Assembly: GCA_003013855.2 (NCBI GenBank)
Contig: ML058387.1
Span: 496,001-560,000, forward strand
Reading direction: 5' to 3'
DNA: 64,000 nucleotides
Origin: Liriodendron chinense
Taxonomy: Eukaryota; Streptophyta; Magnoliopsida; Magnoliales; Magnoliaceae
This document shows, piece by piece, positions 32,977-44,035 of this stretch (positions are counted from its first letter, which is position 1; each line of letters opens with the position of its first letter). Position numbers and translations under genes: made by a program. Under the pieces are notes generated by a model. It worked only from the letters and a program-made list of their open reading frames with translations. It was not told the DNA's origin and ran no database searches.

Positions 32977-33740
32977 TGATGATGTGATCGGACCATTGGT
33001 TCGTCGTGGCCCACTTTCATCACACCATCATTGGAGTGCATTGGACATCTTAGATTTGAGTTTATTTTATGCATTTTTTACTTATTTGAGTTTTGGGTTA
33101 GTGTGGGTACGTTTTTTTTCATGCAAATGTCTTTTTTTTTGAAATTTTGTTAGTAGAGGTATTTTGGTAATTATGCTAATTCCGAATTTTATAAGGGTGT
33201 TGCCCTAAACCTTTTTGATTAGTTGTTGATTTATGAAAAAAAGCAAACCTTTGGTTGCCTCCTTCCTCTTTCCCTCTCTCATGGTGCTTCTTCTTCTTCC
33301 TTGATCTCCTTCTTCTCTATTCTTCTTGTGCCCCTCCAACTTCTTCCAGGTATTTCATCTTCTATTACTATCCTTCTAAACTTCTGTTTTGTTTATTCCC
33401 CACGATCTAAACCTTGAGAATCGATCCAAACCCTAAACCCCCAAATTCTCAAATCCCTAATCCGAGAAACCTCCTGGTTCTTCGGACTAGTGATCCTCAT
33501 TGATCGATTGGGTATGACCATGCAAGATCGGGAGGTTCCATCCCTTGCCGGGTCCAACCTAAGCAATAATTGAATTCCATACTCCACGGTTGTGATGATG
33601 GCCCGTCCCATTGCATGTTTCCTTTATGATTTTCTTAGTTTATGATGATTGATGCTAGATTTCATCATTATTATTGCTTTTATTTCCGCTGAATAATTGT
33701 GTTCATGAGCATGCATCATATTTAGGGTTGTCCTGCATCA
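32897..33740 (+). repeat. 3' LTR of Ty3 copy 2
   Basis: 844 bp, preceded by the purine-rich GACGAGGAGAA. It overlaps the end of the chromodomain frame. Confidence 0.94.
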
Positions 33741-34575
33741 AACATCCTTCTCAATCTTTCCACTCTCATTATCGACCCAAGATATCTGGTCATTTTGGGA
33801 AACTTAGTGGTCAACCATCTTTACTAATTCCTCACTGTCACTCCTATTGTTATTAAAATTACACTCCATATACTTTGTTTAAGTCCAAATAAATTTAAAT
33901 CCTTCATATTCTAAAGCACCCCTCCATAAATCTAGCCTTATGTTTACACCCTCCCTCATCTTGTCAATCAAAACTATTTCATCTGCAAACAACATACACC
34001 ATGAATCTCTTCTTGCAAATGCCTTGATAATTCAACAAGAGGTCTAGGTATCGAAACCCATCAGGGTGAAACTCCCGCTGCTAACCGCACTAGTGGGTGC
34101 GACGTATGATTGACCGGGTGGATGTGTACCGCGATTAACTGGGTGGGTGTGTTGCATGACTAACCAAAAAAAAAAAAAAAGCCTTGATAATTCGTCCACA
34201 ACCAATAGAAAAGGTAAGGACGACACCTGTTGCAAGCCTATAGTAATTGGAAACTCACTTGTCAATGGTCCTCACATTTGTTACTATTCCTTCATACATA
34301 TTTTTAATCATGTCAATATATCCTCTTGAAACTCTTTCTTTCGCAACATTGCCAAATTAACTCTCTAGGGACCCTATCGTAAACTCTCTCTAAGTCAATA
34401 AAGACCATGTGGAGATCCTTCCTCCTCTCCCTATATTTCTCCATCAATTGTCTAACTAGGAAAATAGCTTCAATGGCAGACCTTCCTGGCATGAAACCAA
34501 ACTGATTTTCTTATACATTTGTTTTATGCCCTAGTCTTTACTCAATCACTCTTTCCCAAAGTCTAATGCAATAAG
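33741..34575 (-). mobile_element. RTE LINE, reverse-transcriptase half
   Basis: Minus-strand translation gives ENQFGFMPGRSAIEAIFLVR, then YRERRKDLHMVFIDLE, then VYDRVPRELIW, and after a SINE insertion MLFADEIVLIDKMREGVN. These are RT motifs of plant RTE LINEs. The catalytic FADD box reads FADE, and stops and frameshifts occur, so it is dead. The frame continues across the Ty3 insertion into 29638-29340. Confidence 0.82.
34034..34180 (+). mobile_element. Short SINE-like insertion with A tail
   Basis: 147 bp ending in about 15 A, with the 13-bp GCCTTGATAATTC on both sides (34021-34033 and 34181-34193). The body has ggtatcgaaaccc, which resembles a Pol III B box, so it may be a 5'-truncated tRNA-derived SINE. 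It interrupts the RTE LINE reading frame. Confidence 0.82.
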
Positions 34576-34799
34576 GATATGTACTTATATCATCAATACA
34601 AACAATAAAAAGTGCATAGCTTCCAATATGTAATGCTACCCACAAATGTATTTTAAAATGCATATCATCTTAAGCTTAATTTTGATGACTTATCCTCAGG
34701 AAATTATGGTCTTTTGGTGTGGGACGTGTGCTTTGGAACAAGAAAGAGGAGATAAGGTGTTGTAGGCATGAGTGACACAGAAACCTTGGCTCTTCGGTA

Positions 34800-35130
34800 G
34801 GGTTTGTGTATGGTATCTCCTTTGGATGCCCGTTCTTTGATGATTGGAGAGGATTCCAGTAATGTCATTAAGTGGGTTTCTCCTGATCCACCAAGCCCAT
34901 GGAAACTGGTCTCTTCTATTTTTTATATTAGCAATCATTGTACAGATAGTTGTATCATGCATTCAACAGTACAAAGGGATGCTAATGAGACAGCCGATAC
35001 TCTTGAGAAAGAGAGAGTGACAAGGACTCACTCATAACCGGTTCCTCATTGCCTCTCCGTTGATGTTTCATTCTGTTCCAGCCTTCTTCATTTTTTAAAT
35101 AAAATTTTGGTTTTCTTTAAAAAATACATG
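34800..35130 (+). mobile_element. LINE-1 3' fragment with RNase H remnant
   Basis: The + strand frame contains GEDSSNVIKWVS, then PWKLVSSIFY, then VQRDANETADTLEKE. This is the C-terminal RNase H pattern (D.S.NVI.W ... R.AN..AD.LAK) of plant LINE-1 ORF2. It is followed by an A- and T-rich 3' end (taaataaaattttgg). It is 5'-truncated. Confidence 0.72.
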
Positions 35131-36129
35131 CTCTGATACCAATACAGCCAATGCCGCTTCTAACCCTCTTAAAGTACTAAAATCCATGATGATTGATAGA
35201 AGAAAATCATAATGACCACAATATGTCTGATAGATGCGGGCCATGACAGTTCCAATGTGATTCTGGGTGCCCACCATTGGATGGAACAGTTGTCAGAGAT
35301 CAGGGCCATTCGTCAGCCAGGTAAACTTGTGAACATGCCATATACCAAAATTCACGAAGGTAACTCACTTCCTGAGCTGCACACGGATCAATGAATTTTA
35401 ATTGTTGGACTTCTTTTCTAACTGTCCATTTCTCTAATGCAAGTTCGACACCCCTGTTCAGCAGAAAACCATTGACGTCTAGGGCATGTTCACAGTAACC
35501 TAATTGATGACAGGCCAGATCTCTGACAAACGTGCCGTCTGATGGTGGGAGCCAGGCACATCATGCGAGACCAGCATTCTCTCAAACCTTCCACCCCATG
35601 CTAATTCACATGCAAAAAGAAGTTGTATAGTGAAAATTAACAGAAAAGACATTCAGATGAATCTATCAAAACAGCTGACAAAAAGCTATAATTTCTAGAT
35701 GAAATGAGATGGATCGAAGCAAAGGAAGAAAATGATAAATACCAGATCTGGAAAATCAAATACAGAAAAGAACAAGGAAAAAAAAACAAAGAACCTGTTA
35801 ACTGTCAAAGATGGATGAATCCTTCGATCTGTCAACCACCACAGATTCTTATCGGTGCTTTACCAGTCCCTTGAAAGCATCACTACAAAGAATTTCAAAT
35901 GAAAAAAAAAAAAAAAGGAAAATTTTCAGAAATCGCATTTCGGATCGGAACAGTTGGAATTCAATGAAGACGCCGGCAATAATGGATGGAAAAAAGGGCA
36001 TCGAACGGATCGTACGAAAACGAATCTGAAGCGTTCGATCCGACTCCAAACCGATCGAAGATTACTAGTGTAGATTGGGGATTGAGTGGAATGAGGAGAA
36101 GATGATCTCAAGAAATCTAGGGTTTTGAA

Positions 36130-36132
<3 letters not shown>

Positions 36133-36167
<35 letters not shown>
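36133..36167. repeat. (GA)n / (CT)n microsatellite in the PP2A 5' region
   Basis: About 17 repeats just inside the 5'-UTR intron as read from the gene strand. A second shorter run (36212-36228) lies in the presumed 5'-UTR exon. Confidence 0.88.
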
Positions 36168-36169
<2 letters not shown>

Positions 36170-36176
36170 TCCGTAC

Positions 36177-36300
36177 CTGAAGAAGGAGAAGGCCGATGAG
36201 ATTTGTGGAGAGAGAGAGAGAGAGCTTCGGCCTTCTGCAACAGAGAGCTCCGTTTTCTTCTTGTCTTGAGAATAAAGGACTCGGCTTGGGTGGTGATGAC
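36177..36300 (-). promoter_or_regulatory. Probable PP2A 5'-UTR exon and transcription start region
   Basis: On the minus strand a CT-rich leader (ctctctctctctccacaaat, then cggccttctccttcttcag) is followed by a good splice donor (CAG|GTACGG, donor at 36176-36175). Plant PP2A A-subunit genes usually have an intron in the 5' leader, and the first coding exon here starts at an acceptor near 27423 with a few UTR bases before the ATG. No convincing TATA box was seen. A second candidate leader exon (about 36045-35797, ending gttaacag before gttctttg) cannot be excluded. Confidence 0.5.
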
Positions 36301-36318
36301 CCCAACAACACCCAAATA

Positions 36319-36756
36319 GGTGATGGAAAATCTCTGTGGACCCCACCATAATGTATATGTTTCATCCCCACCGTCCATCCATTTCTCCAGTCCATTTTAT
36401 AGCATGAAACAAAACTGCAGGCATATCAAAATCTCAAATGGACCACACCACTGGAAACAGTAGACATTGAACGCCTACCGCTCAAAACTTCTTGAGGGTC
36501 CATGGAAATTTTGGATCAAGATGATATTTGTGTTACCTTTCATTTATGCGACGGTTGGATGGCAAATAAACATTGGGGGCCCAGGAAATTTCCCACGGTG
36601 AGCATTCAATCCTCACTGTTTCCTGCGGTGTGGTCCACTTAAGCTTTGGATATGCCTCATTTGTTTGCCTTACGATCCTAAAATGAGCTGGAAAATGGAT
36701 GGACGGAGGGGATAAAACACATATATCATGGTGGGTCCCACAGCTTTTCTATCACC
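36319..36756. mobile_element. Inverted-repeat MITE at the PP2A promoter
   Basis: The two ends are inverted copies: GGTGATGGAAAA and ccaccataatgtatatgttt on the left, catatatcatggtggg and TTTTCTATCACC on the right. The interior has the family words ggaccacacca, ggaaacagtag and tgcggtgtggtccacttaag. The target duplication is unclear. It begins only about 20-100 bp upstream of the likely start of the PP2A transcript. Confidence 0.65.
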
Positions 36757-37149
36757 CAACTGGAGGTATTGGACTCACCACCCAATCCGCTTCCTCGACA
36801 CTAACGTGAGATCTAGTCCGTTCATCAGGAAGGGCCCACAACCTTATGTCCTCTAAGCTCTAGCCAAAATAAATAGGGGCGGCTCTGATCATCAGGTGGT
36901 CACATATTGAATGTGGACCACCTCACTTATCTTCATACAGAAATGATCAGATACAGCAGCTGCATCAAAAGTTGCCCTTTTTTTTCCCATGGTGATCATC
37001 TGGTACGAAAATCAGGAAGATCCGACTGGTACACTGAGTCATACCACCGTTGGTCCATTGATATTGACACGTCGCTCTGGATGTGTACATCCATTTTGCC
37101 AGGGAGCGCCACTTGGGTGAGACGCCCGAGCCAGCGATGTGGGTGAGAC

Positions 37150-37441
37150 ACTGACCTTAGGGGCCCACCTTGATGTATGCATTGTATATCCACTCAGTTT
37201 ATATGTTTTTACAGCTTATTTTAATACATGGTCCAAAAAATGAAGTAGATAAAAATTTAAAGCGGACCACACTAAAGAAACAGTAGTTAATGACGACTGA
37301 AAACCTCCTCTGATCCAGATATGTGTGGGAGAGCTGGGGCTTGAAAAATGAGATTTTTGAATAGGACAGCCCGCCCAAAACAGTTCAAAATCCCGGCGGA
37401 TACCTAACCCCGGCCTGGCCTGTTGACAGGTTGGATGGTCA
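37150..37441. repeat. MITE-like sequence, left of the Mutator-type MITE
   Basis: Contains aggggcccaccttgatgtatg, then ggaccacactaaagaaacag, words shared with other inverted-repeat elements here. Its right half continues at 38010, so the Mutator-type element split it. Confidence 0.5.
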
Positions 37442-37450
37442 ATAAGAATT

Positions 37451-38000
37451 GAGAGCGGATTAGGTGAGACCCCGGCCTCACCCAAGAGGGTGCGGCCCTT
37501 ACAGTGGGGTTACAATGGAGCCCACCTTGATTTAATTATTATGTATCCATGCCGTTCATCTGTTTTTCCGTATCATTATTGAGCATTATCCCGAAAATGA
37601 ATCAGATCCAATTATCAGGTGGACCATACCAGAAGAAACAGTGGTGGTTGACCATCCTACCATTAAAAACCTCTTAGGGAGCACATTAATGTTTCCATAG
37701 TGTTTATTTACCATCTAACCTGTTGATAAGGTCAAATAAGCGTTAATAAAGTTAAAAAACAAATACCAGCTTGATCCAAAACTTTTGAGTACCATTAATG
37801 GTCAATAACTACTGTTTCTTATGTTATGGTCCACTGGATGATTAGATCTTTTTCATGTTTGTCATAATTCCCGAAAATGATCTATAAAAATGGATGGACG
37901 GTGTGGATACAGTATAAATACATCAAGGTGGGCCCCACAGTAATTCACAGTACGACCGCACCGTCTTGCGTGAGGCCGGGGTCTCACCTAATCCGCTCTC
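37451..38000. mobile_element. Mutator-like MITE with 9-bp target duplication
   Basis: 550 bp. The terminal inverted repeats start GAGAGCGGATTAGG and are perfect for 31 bp, then imperfect for roughly 20 more. ATAAGAATT (9 bp) is present at 37442-37450 and 38001-38009, and a 9-bp duplication is characteristic of Mutator-like elements. There is no coding capacity. A relative lies at 62812-63303. Confidence 0.9.
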
Positions 38001-38009
38001 ATAAGAATT

Positions 38010-38715
38010 AGGATTGACACTTAGGAAGCTTTTAATGGTGGGAGTTCAATAACCACTATCTACTGTGGTGTGGTCTACCTGGATGTGACATCGGCTTCAT
38101 TCTTCATTCTGCGAAACATACTGTATAATAATCTGGAAAAACAGATTGACAGAATTCATTGCATATCATGGCTATCAATTTGTCTTTTCCATCTCATTTT
38201 AATGCATGGTACAAAAAATAAAGCATATATAAATTTCAGGTGGACCGACTTATACAATAGGAAACAGTGGTCATCCATGTGTTTTTCCAGCTTATTGTAG
38301 GACATGGTAGGAAAAAATGAAGCATATACAAATTTTAGGTGGACCATACCATGCGAAACAGTGGTTATTGAATACCCACCATTAAAAACTTCCTAGGGTG
38401 GGCAGTAAGGTCTGTTAACCACCCAACCTACTGATAAGGTAAGGTCTGTTAACCACCCAACTACTGATAAGCTGCTGATAAGGTAACACAAACCTAGGTG
38501 AAAGGAAAAAACAAACACCAGCTTGATTCTAAACTTTTGTGACCCACAAAAAGGTTTTAATGGTTAAGAACCACAGTTTCTTGTGGCGTGGTCCACCTGA
38601 AATTTGCATCTACTTCATTTTTGGGATAATACCCTAAAATAAACTGGCAAAACAAATGGACAGTGTGCATATACAATTCTTACATTAAAGGTGGGCCCCA
38701 CCCAAATCGCTGGTC
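38010..38715. repeat. MITE-like repeats, right of the Mutator-type MITE
   Basis: Several overlapping copies of ggtggacc...ggaaacagtgg and accattaaaaacttcctagg blocks, and a short direct duplication of aggtctgttaaccacccaac. Non-coding. Confidence 0.5.
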
Positions 38716-41044
38716 AAGCTAACGCGCTTCTTGGTAAACGGCGTGCCTTCCAAGGAGTAGCCTGTTACAAAAGGTGGCTCAATTGGTTGATATCTTGCAA
38801 GAAGAATGCTTTTGGACCACCGTCTATTCGTAGGTGGGCCACCCATGGTTTGGATCATTGAATGATGGGGCCATGTTTGTAAGGTCTTGCAAAGTCCTCT
38901 TTTTTAAGCATCCAGCCCAACTCATGGTGATGAATTCTAGGACTAGGGTGGCAATGGGCTGATTTTGGGCCGGGCCCACTAGGCCTGGATTGATAATAAA
39001 AAGCCCAAGGAGCAAGCTGGTATGGGCCTAAAATAGTAGTATGGAGACTGAGCATGGAAAACTGATAGGCCGAGGACTTATCCAGCCCAATTTGAAAATC
39101 AATCGAATCCTATCCGTTACTTCATCCATTGTAAATGGATTGTAAATGTTCTTCATCCATCCGTCGATCGGGTGGGCCACACATGCAAAAATAAATAGTC
39201 ATCTAGAGAAATGAAAACCAATCGCCCATGTGCATGATGCATGCGTTGCACGAGGGATGATTGGAATGATAGATTGCAGAATAAAACAGATCAATACGCA
39301 TTGCGCCGGGCTAGGCTAAGCTAAAATTGTCTAAGCCCGATATTAGTAGTGTCTACATGTCAGGCCCAAGCCCAGTCCGAATCTGGCTTCCTGGGCCCTA
39401 TGGGCCAACTCAAATGTTGTATGATTCATATGATATTGAGGTCCACTTGATCAATGGTTTAGATCACACTTGCCATGTCGCACAGTCAACGGCTAGCAAC
39501 AGGCTCGGGCTGGTTGTAGAAGAAAAGCCGAATTCCAAATGGGCCTGTCTTGATAGGCCCACAATGGCAGTTCAAAAATCAGGCTGGAGATCCTAGATAG
39601 TCCATCTCAGGCCTAAGCTGGACCCTGCTGGGCCAGAGATGGGCCAGTGAGCCGTGTCCCATAGACACATAATAGATTGGTTTTTCTCAATTCACAAACG
39701 AGAAGGTGGAAATGGGTCAGTTGGGTCAAACATGAATTGAATCCAGCCCAACCCATCTTAGTGGCTGCCCTAAGGCCTGATTGGTGGCCCAGCCAACTGA
39801 TGGGCCTCCATGTACAAAAGAGAGCTGCTGAGGCGAATCTACCGTTCTCAGGTTGGGTCCACCACCAAAATTTCCTGGCCCAGAAAAGCAAGATGGCCCA
39901 CTGATTAGCTGGGCCCCACGCGTGCTGTATTTAAGAGCGTGGTCATGTTTGAGTGCAAGGGTTATCCAGCCGAATCGCTAATATCAATGGTTCGAGATCA
40001 CTATGGGCCCAACTCGTACAAAGTTACAAGCACCGTTTAAACCTCGTTGGTCAGACTACAAAGTTCCAAGTTCTAATTGGTGTGATTGGGCTAAGGCCCA
40101 GCTAAGTGGTGGGCCACTGATTGGATGCATCATGGGCAGGGCTAATCAACGGGCGGGCAGGGATCGTTTAGGAAAGACCTGACTTGAGACCCAAGCAGTC
40201 GATAAGAGGAACTACGCGTCACTTAGCCCATGCCCTGGGTGGTCCCACTAGAAATTGGGCCCACTAGAAATTACGAGCCCTCACCACAACTTGTTTAACA
40301 CAATTGGACTGAAGCTAATAGGCTGATTCAAGTTCTTTCTCATGAATTGGGCCTAGAGTCCAACAATATCTTATGGCCTGAAAATGATCTATGGATGAAT
40401 GGTCAGATACACCATGGTTACTATACAACCCCAGCAGACGAGCCAACACGACACCCGTTTATCACACTGTACATGTGAAAAAGGTGTGCCCCACCATGAA
40501 GATCACCCGGCGAAAAATAGCTCGGTCCACTAAATGGTATGATTGTCTAAATCAAACCGATCGATTCTCGGTGAGAAGACTCGCTTGATTTTCCGACCAC
40601 TTGAAATACAAGCCATTGCCACCTACGCCAGGCAGATGGTAACTTAAACAGAGCTGGCAAATTGGTGGGCCGGCACATGAACTTGAGTCTCTGCCCAATG
40701 CAGGTCCGACTTGGGCCTGCATGGGTTAGGTATGGGCCTGATTTTTAAGCTTGATTGCTAAACAAGTCAGGTCCAGTCCTATGGGCGGATTGGGCCTGAA
40801 ACCAAAAGCCTGTTCCTAAATGGGCCAGGCCTAGGCCTGATTAACCGTTACCAGCCATAGTTGGATGGGCAAATTTTCAAAGACTGTTGCTCAAGTGCTA
40901 ATTTCGTGATAAGCTCATCCGAACTGTTCAGAAAGTGGGCCGCACCATAAGATCATCTGTGATGAAAATAGGACTAATCCACTAGTGGCATGAGTCTACG
41001 TGGTCCGATCTTTTGTATGGCTCAGATGCTCTACAGGAGTGAGA
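38716..41044. other. Gene-free stretch
   Basis: No coding region is recognised. The sequence is rich in gggcctgg and tgggcc words and in short repeats. Open frames at 39327-39596 and 39613-39891 show no family motif. Confidence 0.45.
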
Positions 41045-41470
41045 CATTAGTGTGAAACCTGCCCTACAACATTAGGGATAGCTAAAAGTATAAAATCTTA
41101 GATTGAATATTTCAATCCCTTAATAATTTGACTCTCCTCACATGCATACATGTATAACTACTATACGTGACATGTATGACTATAGGGATGGATTCATGTA
41201 GATATGTAATCTTATAAATCTCAATAGATTTCGAACATTCTATGCATATTCTTGTCATTCTTAATAAATTAATATACTATAGTTTCTATAATTTCGTCTC
41301 CTGTGAAATAACAAGGTACATTCAGGCCACGTTCTGCTTTGATCCTATCCGTTGATTTTAGTACATTGGCTTTGCTAAATTGGACCCATCTGCTATTTGG
41401 CCACATGCATTAACATCATTTCCATCTGCCATCTGCCTTGCAACCCATTGCAATACCTTTTTGCCATAAA
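41045..41470. repeat. Direct repeat, copy A, at the broken end of a copia element
   Basis: About 425 bp starting agacattagtgtgaaacctg and ending ctttttgccataaaatc. It is repeated with modest divergence at 44036-44455, on the other side of the copia fragment. Confidence 0.82.
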
Positions 41471-41474
41471 ATCC

Positions 41475-43389
41475 ACAGACTTGAGTAGTCTAATGTACGA
41501 CTATTCAACACTTTATCAAAGATTTTATATTCGATTGCTATAGAGGGTGACCAATTTATCAAGTAACAAGCCGTGTTAATGACCTCAGTTCATAGCTCTT
41601 TGCCCAACTCAGCATTACTAATCATGGATCGGGCTCTCTTTAAGAGAGTCCGATTCATCCGCTTTGCTACACCATTCTGTTATGCCATGGTGTGCATTGT
41701 ATTATGCTTCACGATCCCCTCCTTCTTACAATACGTGTTAAACTCCTTGGAAGTAAACTCACCTCCATTGTCGGTTCTCAAAACTTTCAGTTTATGCTCT
41801 AACTGATTCTCCACCATCGCCTTCCAATACTTGAAGGTCATGAGACATCGAATTTAATTTTCAGAAAATAAACCCAAACCTTCCTACTATAATCATCGAT
41901 AAACGACACAAACCACGATGACCCCCTAATAGAAATAACGAGCGATGGCTCCCATACATCGAAATGAACATATTCAAGCACCCATTTACATACATGTTTT
42001 CCCCCTTTAAATGACAATCTAGATTGTTTCTCATACATGTAATGTTCACATATACTAAAGTTTACAGATTTAAAGGAAGGAATTAAAAATCGTTTATAGA
42101 GTACCTTTATGCCCCGCTCGCTTATGTGGCCTAAGCGTGCATGCCACATACGTGCAGACATGTAATCCACTACAATCGCTGCAGCTCCACCTACTGAATT
42201 GTTCTCAATCAGCCTGTAAATGTTTCCATGCCTCTGTCCCTTCATAATTACAAGGGCCCACTTTGAAACATTACAGAATTGGTTAAAACCAGTGAACTTG
42301 CACCCAATGCCATGAGTGCACCAAGGGAAATCAGATTCTTCCTCAACCTAGGAATGTGCCTCACTTCCATCAAGGTTTATTCGATCCTAACGAACATCTT
42401 GATGCGCACAGTACCAATTCCCACAACCTTGCAGGCGTAGTCATCACCTAAAAATACCGAGCCTCCCTCATACTCCATGTAGGAAGTAAAGATGTTCCTA
42501 TCTGGGTACATGTGATATGAAGTCCCGGAGTCCATGATCCACTCATCACTGAGAGATCCAACCTTAGAACCGTCATGACCTTGCACACATCACTATCACA
42601 TTCTTCAGCTTCAGCGGTATTGACTTTCTTAGAGGAGTCTCCTGACTTCTCATTCTTATACTTATGACTCTTGCCGTCCTTCTTCAGGTGCCCAACTTGG
42701 CCACATCCCCAACACTTCAACTTACCTTTGCCCTTGCCCTTCGACTTCGATAGAGAACGCGACGATCCTTTACCTCGCTCAAAATTTCTTTATCTCATAA
42801 TTATTGCATCGAAGGAAGAATTAACATCACTGATTTTCTGTCTCATCGCCTTCAACTGAAGGGCTGAGACAACAGTCTTAACACTAATAGTGTCTCTATT
42901 CGCACATAATGAGTCCCTAAGAGACTCATATGAACTAGGAAGCGAGTTAAGCAAGATGAAGGCTTAATACTCGTCCTTTATCTATTCACCAAAATTACGC
43001 AACTTGCAAATCAACTTGTTAAACGTGCTAATATGGTCCTCCACATCTGTCCCCTCTGCCATCTTCAAGGTAAAGAGTTGCATTATTAGATACATGCGAT
43101 TTTCTAGAAACTTCTTCGCATAGATGTTCTCTAGCTTGGTCTATGTCTCTACAGCGATCTTCTCCTTCATAACGTTCTAGAGGACGTCATCGATAAGGCA
43201 CAATTGAATTGAGGCCATAACCTTCTCATCTATATTGGTCCACTCATCATTTTTAATGTCGGCAGGTCGCTTTCCAAGGGCGTTCACGACCCCTTGTTGA
43301 GTTAGGACGACCCTTATCTTCACATTCCACAACTTAAAGTTGTTTTTATCCGAAAACTTCTCAACATCGAACTTCGCACTTGAAGTCAT
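41475..43389 (-). pseudogene. copia gag - protease - integrase, decayed
   Basis: The start is MTSSAKFDVEKFSDKNNFKLW (gag). 42720 downwards has CWGCGQVGHLKKDG, a CCHC zinc knuckle with a changed last position. 42547 downwards has MDSGTSYHMYPD, where the protease site DSG is kept. 42245-41838 has MWHARLGHISERGIKVL (GAG-pre-integrase), then FDVWEPS and FVSFIDDYSRKVWVYFLK, the start of the integrase core with its conserved Asp residues. Further integrase pieces (GGEFTSKEFNTYC and GVAKRMNRTL) follow in shifted frames. Frame breaks make it non-functional. Confidence 0.8.
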
Positions 43390-43445
43390 GAGATTGTCTC
43401 AGAAAACTTCTTTTTCAACCTTCTAACGATAGCTTTGATACCAGT

Positions 43446-44032
43446 TGTTGGAAATCCGGTCAACGAAAGCACCGAAGAAGATCAAACAATCACCACACAG
43501 CCACACAAGCAATCAATGCAAAAGCAAGCGAATTTTACGTGGAAAACCCTTGCGGGAAAAAACCACGGCACAAAGCGACACCTCCACTATGAATCTCGGA
43601 TGATTACAAAGCTAATCTACCCAAGTAGATCCCAAAGATTAACAAAAGCTCTCAAAACCTCACAAATCACTGCCACAAAAGCCCTAATCCGAGTTTGGAC
43701 TCCTTGGACGTGATTAAGATGCCTCTTAAAACGATTAAGAGGTGTTTAAATAGGACTCCATCCCAATTTGGAAACTTGCAACACGAAACCGTGTAAGAAT
43801 AATGTATCCTGCACATCAGTTGACCGACCAAAAACGCCAAGAGAGTTTTGAATTAAAACAGTCTTCAGCCTCAATAATTCAACCGGTTGGCGCCTCCAAT
43901 AGACTGGTCGGCCGATCGGTCTAAGACTCCAGAAATCTGTCCAGTCCCTCGCTGTAACAATCTGTCCACTGCCCGATCAGTCAACCGACCGGTTGGCGGA
44001 CAATGTTTTTGCACAGTTTTGTAGACTCAACA
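43446..44032 (-). repeat. 5' LTR of the truncated copia
   Basis: 587 bp with ends TGTTGAGTC and CCAACA on the minus strand. It carries gatcggtc, accgaccggttgg and related motifs like those in the other two copia LTRs. Confidence 0.8.
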
Positions 44033-44035
44033 ACA

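Larger units (their letters stand above)
29639..33740 (+). mobile_element. Non-autonomous Ty3/gypsy LTR retrotransposon, copy 2 (young)
   Basis: A complete element of 4102 bp. Both LTRs are 844 bp (29639-30482 and 32897-33740) with ends TGATGC...GCATCA, and they differ at about four positions by eye. AACAT flanks both sides (29634-29638 and 33741-33745). The primer site TGGTATCAGAG starts at 30487. Coding: gag (30835-31953), then a single in-frame TGA, then a frame holding an RT stub and the integrase C-terminus with chromodomain (31966-32976). Protease, most of RT, RNase H and the integrase core are absent. It lies inside an RTE LINE in the first intron of the PP2A gene. It must rely on enzymes from a full-length relative. 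Confidence 0.95.
41475..44032 (-). mobile_element. Ty1/copia element with integrase, 3'-truncated
   Basis: Read on the minus strand: a 5' LTR (44032-43446), primer site ACTGGTATCAAAGC, gag (from 43389), zinc knuckle, protease, GAG-pre-integrase and part of integrase. The sequence then stops at about 41475 inside integrase and passes into the direct repeat. No 3' LTR, RT or RNase H is present. Gag and protease resemble the small copia copies at 15971 and 52301, so this fragment may represent the longer relative that they lost parts of. Confidence 0.82.

Noticed and set aside
35926..36378. Open frames of 92-150 codons around the PP2A leader on the minus strand
   Set aside because: They are produced by the CT-rich repeats and show low-complexity Ser/Leu runs. 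The region is better explained as 5' UTR and intron.
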